Origin: JAUIAI01 sp963976885
Lineage (GTDB): Bacteria; Pseudomonadota; Gammaproteobacteria; Burkholderiales; Burkholderiaceae_E
Direction: 5' to 3'
Length of the DNA: 10,117 nt
Assembly (NCBI GenBank): GCA_963976885.1
Contig: CAXBNM010000165.1
Span: forward strand, 1-10,117
Under the pieces are notes generated by a model, which searched no databases, had not been told where the DNA came from, and saw nothing but the letters and a program-made list of their open reading frames with translations. Shown piece after piece: positions 6,502 to 10,117 of this stretch. A program made the position numbers and the translations under genes. Numbering within the stretch: position 1 is the stretch's first letter; the number at the start of each line of letters is the position of its first letter.

Positions 6502-8435
6502 TGTGCGGCTTCGTAGTCATCGCGCAGGCGGAAGGCTCGACCCCGGCCGCGTTGCTCAATCACATGGCCGCGGCCCTGGAACATCGCGGCCCGGACGGAC
6601 ACGGTGTGTTGATCGGCCCGCGCGTGGCGATGCATCACAAACGTCTGGCCATCATCGATGTGGCCGGGGGCGCGCAACCGATGCAGGCCGAAGGCGTCAG
6701 CCTGGTGTTCAATGGTGAGATCTACAACTACCGTGAGTTGCGTACTGAGTTGATCGGTCTGGGGCATCGCTTTGCAACGGCGTCCGACACCGAGGTGTTG
6801 TTGCGAGCCTATCTGCAATGGGGGGCCGATGCGGTGCCGCGTTTCAACGGCATGTTTGCCTTCGTGCTGCACGATCAGCGCAGCAACAGTTTGCTGGCCG
6901 CTCGAGACGCTTTTGGCGTCAAACCTCTGTATCGGGTGCGAGTCGGTGAGCAACTGATTTACGCTTCCGAAATCAAGGCCTTGTTGCGCCACCCTCAGGT
7001 GCGACGCGAAATTGATCCGGTAGCGCTCGAAGACTATCTGTCGCTGCAACTGGTGATGGGTGAGCGGACGATGTTTCGCGGTATCGAAAAACTCGAACCC
7101 AGTCATCTTGAAGTGGTGACACTGGCGTCGCTGCGCGTACAGCGACGCCGCTACTGGACATTGTCGCTCGAGGCCCGCGAACGCAATCTGCCCGCCGATG
7201 AGGTTACTGATCTGCTGCAAGCCAGTGTCAACCGGCAGATGCGCAGCGATGTGCCGGTGGGTGCGATGCTCAGCGGTGGTCTCGATTCGAGCATGATTGC
7301 CGCTCTGGCCAGCGAACGCCTGCGCACCGATACCGGCGCGCCCATGCCAACCTTTACCGGTGCCTTCCATGAAGGCCCGGCGTATGACGAGTCTGCGCAT
7401 GCGCGTGCGGTGGCTGAGCATGTCGGCGCACGCATGCATACGATCTATCCGACCGAGCAGCAGTTTGTCGATGAGCTGCCGGCGATGGTGCTCGCGATGG
7501 ATGAGCCGACCGCCGGTCCGGGTTTGTTTCCGCAGTTCGTCGTCGCCCGCGAGGCCAGCAAGGAAGTGCGTGTGTGTCTGGGCGGTCAGGGTGGTGATGA
7601 ATTGTTTGCCGGCTATGCGCGCTATCTGATCGGCGCCTTGCAAGAGAGCCTGGGCGCATCGGTGAGCGGCGAAGCCATTACCCGATCCAGTTTGTCGCTC
7701 GGACAGATTGAGCCGAGTCTGGGCGGGCTGTCCAATTACCAGCCGCTTATCAAGAAGGTGTTGGGTTCGGGGCTCGATCTGCCCGGCCATGAACGCTACT
7801 TCCAGATCATGAACCGGCTCGACACCAGTGCCGGTTTGCTCAGTGGCGGCTTGCGGGTGCAACTGCAACACAGTCAGGTGGCCGAGCGTTTCGAAGCGGT
7901 CTTCAACGGCCCGCGTGAGGTATCTCATCTGAAAAAGATGATGCACTTCGATCTGATGGTGAATCTGCCTTCGTTGCTGCATGTCGAGGATCGCGCCAGC
8001 ATGGCGGCATCGCTTGAGTCGAGGGTGCCGTTTCTGGATACGGCGCTGGCCGAGCGGGTCATGGCCGCGCCTGATCGAACCTTGCTTGAAGGCAGTTTTT
8101 CCAAAGCCATTCTGCGTCAGGCCGCTCAGAACTGGCTGCCCGACAGCATCGTGCACCGAACCGACAAGATGGGTTTCCCGGTGCCCTTGCAACGCTGGAT
8201 CAAAGGGCCGGCGCGTGAGTTCGTCCGCGACACCTTGTTGTCACGCGCTGCCCGTGAGCGTGGCCTGTTCGACCCGGTGCAGATCGAACACCTGATCGAC
8301 AACGAAAATGAATTCGGTCGCGCATTGTGGGGCGCGCTGCAACTTGAACTCTGGCATCGACAGTTTCTCGACGCTGATCATCAAGTCCCTGTTTATCGAG
8401 ATGAGCGAATCGCGGAAGCGGTTCTGCTCGCCTGA
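6501..8435 (+). CDS. asnB: Glutamine-hydrolysing asparagine synthase-type amidotransferase (AsnB family)
   Basis: A complete two-domain AsnB homologue of 644 residues. The N-terminal Ntn glutaminase begins with Met-Cys2, the nucleophile exposed after Met removal, and shows EHRGPDG (27-33), RLAIID (48-53), FNGEIYN (70-76) and SDTE (95-98). The C-terminal ATP-pyrophosphatase domain has the PPi loop SGGLDSS (258-264), MDEP (333-336), GGQGGDELFAGY (361-372) and EDRASMAASLESRVPFLD (496-513). Ammonia from glutamine is used to amidate an ATP-activated carboxylate. In polysaccharide loci, relatives such as WbpS and WbtH are proposed to turn uronic acids into uronamides, and a nucleotide-sugar dehydrogenase gene follows here. 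It may instead be an ordinary asparagine synthetase. The start ATG at 6501 has GGGAGG at 6489-6494 and gives the required Cys2; the open frame back to 6438 would bury that Cys. Confidence 0.95.
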   Translation: MCGFVVIAQAEGSTPAALLNHMAAALEHRGPDGHGVLIGPRVAMHHKRLAIIDVAGGAQPMQAEGVSLVFNGEIYNYRELRTELIGLGHRFATASDTEVLLRAYLQWGADAVPRFNGMFAFVLHDQRSNSLLAARDAFGVKPLYRVRVGEQLIYASEIKALLRHPQVRREIDPVALEDYLSLQLVMGERTMFRGIEKLEPSHLEVVTLASLRVQRRRYWTLSLEARERNLPADEVTDLLQASVNRQMRSDVPVGAMLSGGLDSSMIAALASERLRTDTGAPMPTFTGAFHEGPAYDESAHARAVAEHVGARMHTIYPTEQQFVDELPAMVLAMDEPTAGPGLFPQFVVAREASKEVRVCLGGQGGDELFAGYARYLIGALQESLGASVSGEAITRSSLSLGQIEPSLGGLSNYQPLIKKVLGSGLDLPGHERYFQIMNRLDTSAGLLSGGLRVQLQHSQVAERFEAVFNGPREVSHLKKMMHFDLMVNLPSLLHVEDRASMAASLESRVPFLDTALAERVMAAPDRTLLEGSFSKAILRQAAQNWLPDSIVHRTDKMGFPVPLQRWIKGPAREFVRDTLLSRAARERGLFDPVQIEHLIDNENEFGRALWGALQLELWHRQFLDADHQVPVYRDERIAEAVLLA

Positions 8436-8476
8436 GCCAATCAATATTTCCATTTCATTGTTTCCGAGGCCACGAC
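8436..8476. other. Short AT-richer spacer between amidotransferase and dehydrogenase genes
   Basis: The 41-base gap is the only real spacer within the cluster. It is AT-richer than its surroundings (AATCAATATTTCC) and contains GAGG at 8466-8469, the likely ribosome binding site for the ATG at 8477. I see no hairpin terminator, so read-through from the upstream genes is expected. Confidence 0.5.
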
Positions 8477-10117
8477 ATGCCATTGAGTTTTGAATCTGCC
8501 AGCAAGTTTCATTGGAGCGTTCGCAAGATCGCAGTGATCGGGCCAGGCATCGTTGGCATGCCAATGGCTGCTTTGCTGGCGCATGCCGGCATTCGTGAAG
8601 GTAATGATGAGCCTGCGCAAGTGGTTGTGGTGCAGCGGGCCTCGCCAACTTCGGCCTGGAAGGTTGATGCGATCAATCAGGGGCGTTCGGTCATTGGCGG
8701 CATCGAGCCTGATCTGGATGACCTGGTGGCTGGCGCCTACAGTCGCGGTTGCCTGTCGGCGACGCACGACTACGCCGACATTGCCGATGCCGATCTGATT
8801 CTGATCAGTGTTCAGACCGATCGCGACGGCTTCGGACCCGACTACGGCCCGCTGATGGAGTCGCTCGATTGTCTGGGTGAAGCCCTGCAAGAGCGCCCGG
8901 CCGGCAATATTCCTGTCGTGGTGTTCGAAAGTACGCTGGCGCCCTCAAGCATGCATACGGTCATCAGAGAGCGCTTTGCCGCGCACGGTCTCATTGAAGG
9001 CGTTGATGTCCTGCTTGGCAACAGTCCTAACCGTGTGATGCCGGGGCGGCTGGTTGAACGGGTTGCCCAGTCGGACAAACTGGTAGCCGGTCTGCACCCG
9101 CTGACGCCGGTGCTGATCAATCGCATCTATTCGCGCATCGTTACCCGTGGCCATCTGCATCAGACCAACAGCATGACGGCCGAGTTCGTCAAGACACTCG
9201 AGAACGCCTATCGCGATGTGCGGATTGCCTTTGCCGCGCAACTGGTGCGTCAGTGTGACGAGGCCGATATCGATTTCTTTGTGCTGCGCGATGAAGTCAA
9301 TCATCGGCTGGCGCAATCGGATGCCGCCTCCGGCTGCGCCACGGCAGTGCCCAGTGGGGCGATTCTGGTGCCCTCGGTCGGGGTCGGTGGTCATTGCCTG
9401 CCCAAAGACGGCGTGTTGCTGTGGTGGCGTCGCTATCAGTCGGGCGCTGAGGTCAGTGACAGCCATATTCTCAATGCGCGGCACATCAATGATGCGTCAC
9501 CATCCGCCGCAATTGCGCTGGCCGAGCGCAAACTCGGCGCCTTGCAGGGGCGCACGGTAGCCTTGCTTGGTACCGCGTATCGATTCGACTCCGAAGACAC
9601 GCGCAATTCACCGACATTGGTACTGGCCCGGCAACTGATGGAGCGCGGTGCTACGGTCGTGTTGCATGATCCGTACGTGAAACCCGATGACCAGAATCTG
9701 CGCAAAGCCGGTCTGACCGACTACTTCACCAATTCATTGCCGCGCGCGGTCGGTGATGCCGATGTGTTGTTCTTCTGTGTCGGCCACACCGTCTACCAGG
9801 ATTCGCTCGACGAGATGCTGCACATGGCTGGTAATGCCTCGGCGGTGTTTGACGGCGCCAATCTGTATGAAGCGGCGCGCTTTGTCGCCTCGCCGGTGAC
9901 TTATGCCGGTATTGGCCGTGGCACGCAGGCACCCGATGAGGCGCTTGTGCGGCAGACCATCGCGCAATTCAAGGCGATGGAGCAAGGCGTTTCGCGAGAG
10001 CTGCAGGCGCTGATCCGCTTTCTTAATGCCAACTACGCGGCCGACGCCTTCAATGAAATTGATTTCGAGGTGGTGCGCAGCCTGGCTGGCTCCTGCGTGA
10101 CTGGCTGCGAAATTGCC
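8477..10117 (+). CDS. Nucleotide-sugar dehydrogenase with extra C-terminal region, 3' end outside window
   Basis: Belongs to the UDP-glucose/GDP-mannose dehydrogenase family, which oxidises the C6 alcohol of a nucleotide sugar to a carboxylate with two NAD+. The NAD-binding motif is IGPGIVG (21-27), followed by DLILISVQT (106-114) and ESTLAPSS (151-158). The central domain has NSPNRVMPGR (182-191), the conserved Lys K239 in AEFVKTLENAYRDV, and the catalytic Cys C307 in GVGGHCLPKD. The C-terminal domain has LLGTAYRFDSEDTRNSPT (363-380), with Arg where many relatives have Lys, and ends with LFFCVGHTVY and AVFDGANLY (about 456-464). Family members are usually 420-470 residues, but this frame is still open at residue 547. 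The tail after about 482 is helical and polar and ends in a C-x3-C (C540, C544) I do not recognise. The product is probably a UDP-hexuronic acid. Confidence 0.93.
   Translation, partial: MPLSFESASKFHWSVRKIAVIGPGIVGMPMAALLAHAGIREGNDEPAQVVVVQRASPTSAWKVDAINQGRSVIGGIEPDLDDLVAGAYSRGCLSATHDYADIADADLILISVQTDRDGFGPDYGPLMESLDCLGEALQERPAGNIPVVVFESTLAPSSMHTVIRERFAAHGLIEGVDVLLGNSPNRVMPGRLVERVAQSDKLVAGLHPLTPVLINRIYSRIVTRGHLHQTNSMTAEFVKTLENAYRDVRIAFAAQLVRQCDEADIDFFVLRDEVNHRLAQSDAASGCATAVPSGAILVPSVGVGGHCLPKDGVLLWWRRYQSGAEVSDSHILNARHINDASPSAAIALAERKLGALQGRTVALLGTAYRFDSEDTRNSPTLVLARQLMERGATVVLHDPYVKPDDQNLRKAGLTDYFTNSLPRAVGDADVLFFCVGHTVYQDSLDEMLHMAGNASAVFDGANLYEAARFVASPVTYAGIGRGTQAPDEALVRQTIAQFKAMEQGVSRELQALIRFLNANYAADAFNEIDFEVVRSLAGSCVTGCEIA

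Noticed and set aside
6495..8192. Open frame of 565 codons on the minus strand, opposite the amidotransferase gene
   Set aside because: It lies wholly antisense to a gene with complete AsnB motifs. The translation is rich in His, Gln and Arg with no domain, as expected from codon bias of the opposite strand in GC-rich DNA.
1..10117. Search by eye for CRISPR arrays, tRNA genes, insertion-sequence ends, phage-defence genes and toxin-antitoxin pairs
   Set aside because: No regularly spaced repeats, transposase or integrase motifs, or small paired genes were seen. The window is explained by ordinary metabolic and envelope-glycan genes.

Overview
The window looks like chromosomal DNA of a fairly GC-rich (roughly 60% by eye) Gram-negative bacterium, most likely a gamma- or betaproteobacterium. 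The evidence is AGGAG-type ribosome binding sites, tight gene packing and an envelope-polysaccharide gene set; no lineage marker allows a closer call. I see no rRNA, tRNA, CRISPR array, insertion sequence or integrase.

Left part (1-2876). A short-chain dehydrogenase/reductase gene (minus strand, running off the left edge) is divergent from a dienelactone hydrolase-family gene (861-2090, plus) that carries an extra C-terminal SnoaL/NTF2-like domain. The 174-base gap between them holds a candidate promoter and an imperfect inverted repeat. The hydrolase gene converges with a minus-strand gene (2112-2876) for a predicted exported protein of unknown function. Two hairpins lie at this junction.

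Right part (3034-10117). Five plus-strand genes form a compact, apparently co-transcribed cell-surface carbohydrate cluster: a GT2 glycosyltransferase with one C-terminal membrane segment, an FAD-dependent oxidoreductase of the amine-oxidase/UDP-galactopyranose-mutase-like type, a NodB-type polysaccharide deacetylase, an AsnB-type glutamine-dependent amidotransferase, and a nucleotide-sugar dehydrogenase that continues past the right edge. The junctions are a 4-base overlap, a 1-base gap, a 1-base overlap and a 41-base gap.

Working model (inference). The dehydrogenase oxidises a nucleotide sugar to the uronic acid. The amidotransferase could convert it to a uronamide, as proposed for WbpS and WbtH in O-antigen loci. 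The GT2 enzyme would load a sugar on a polyprenyl phosphate or a growing glycan, and the deacetylase and flavoprotein would modify it. The most unusual points are the unexplained C-terminal extension on the dehydrogenase, the loss of the catalytic Tyr in the SDR, and the particular gene combination. None of these proves a new system.
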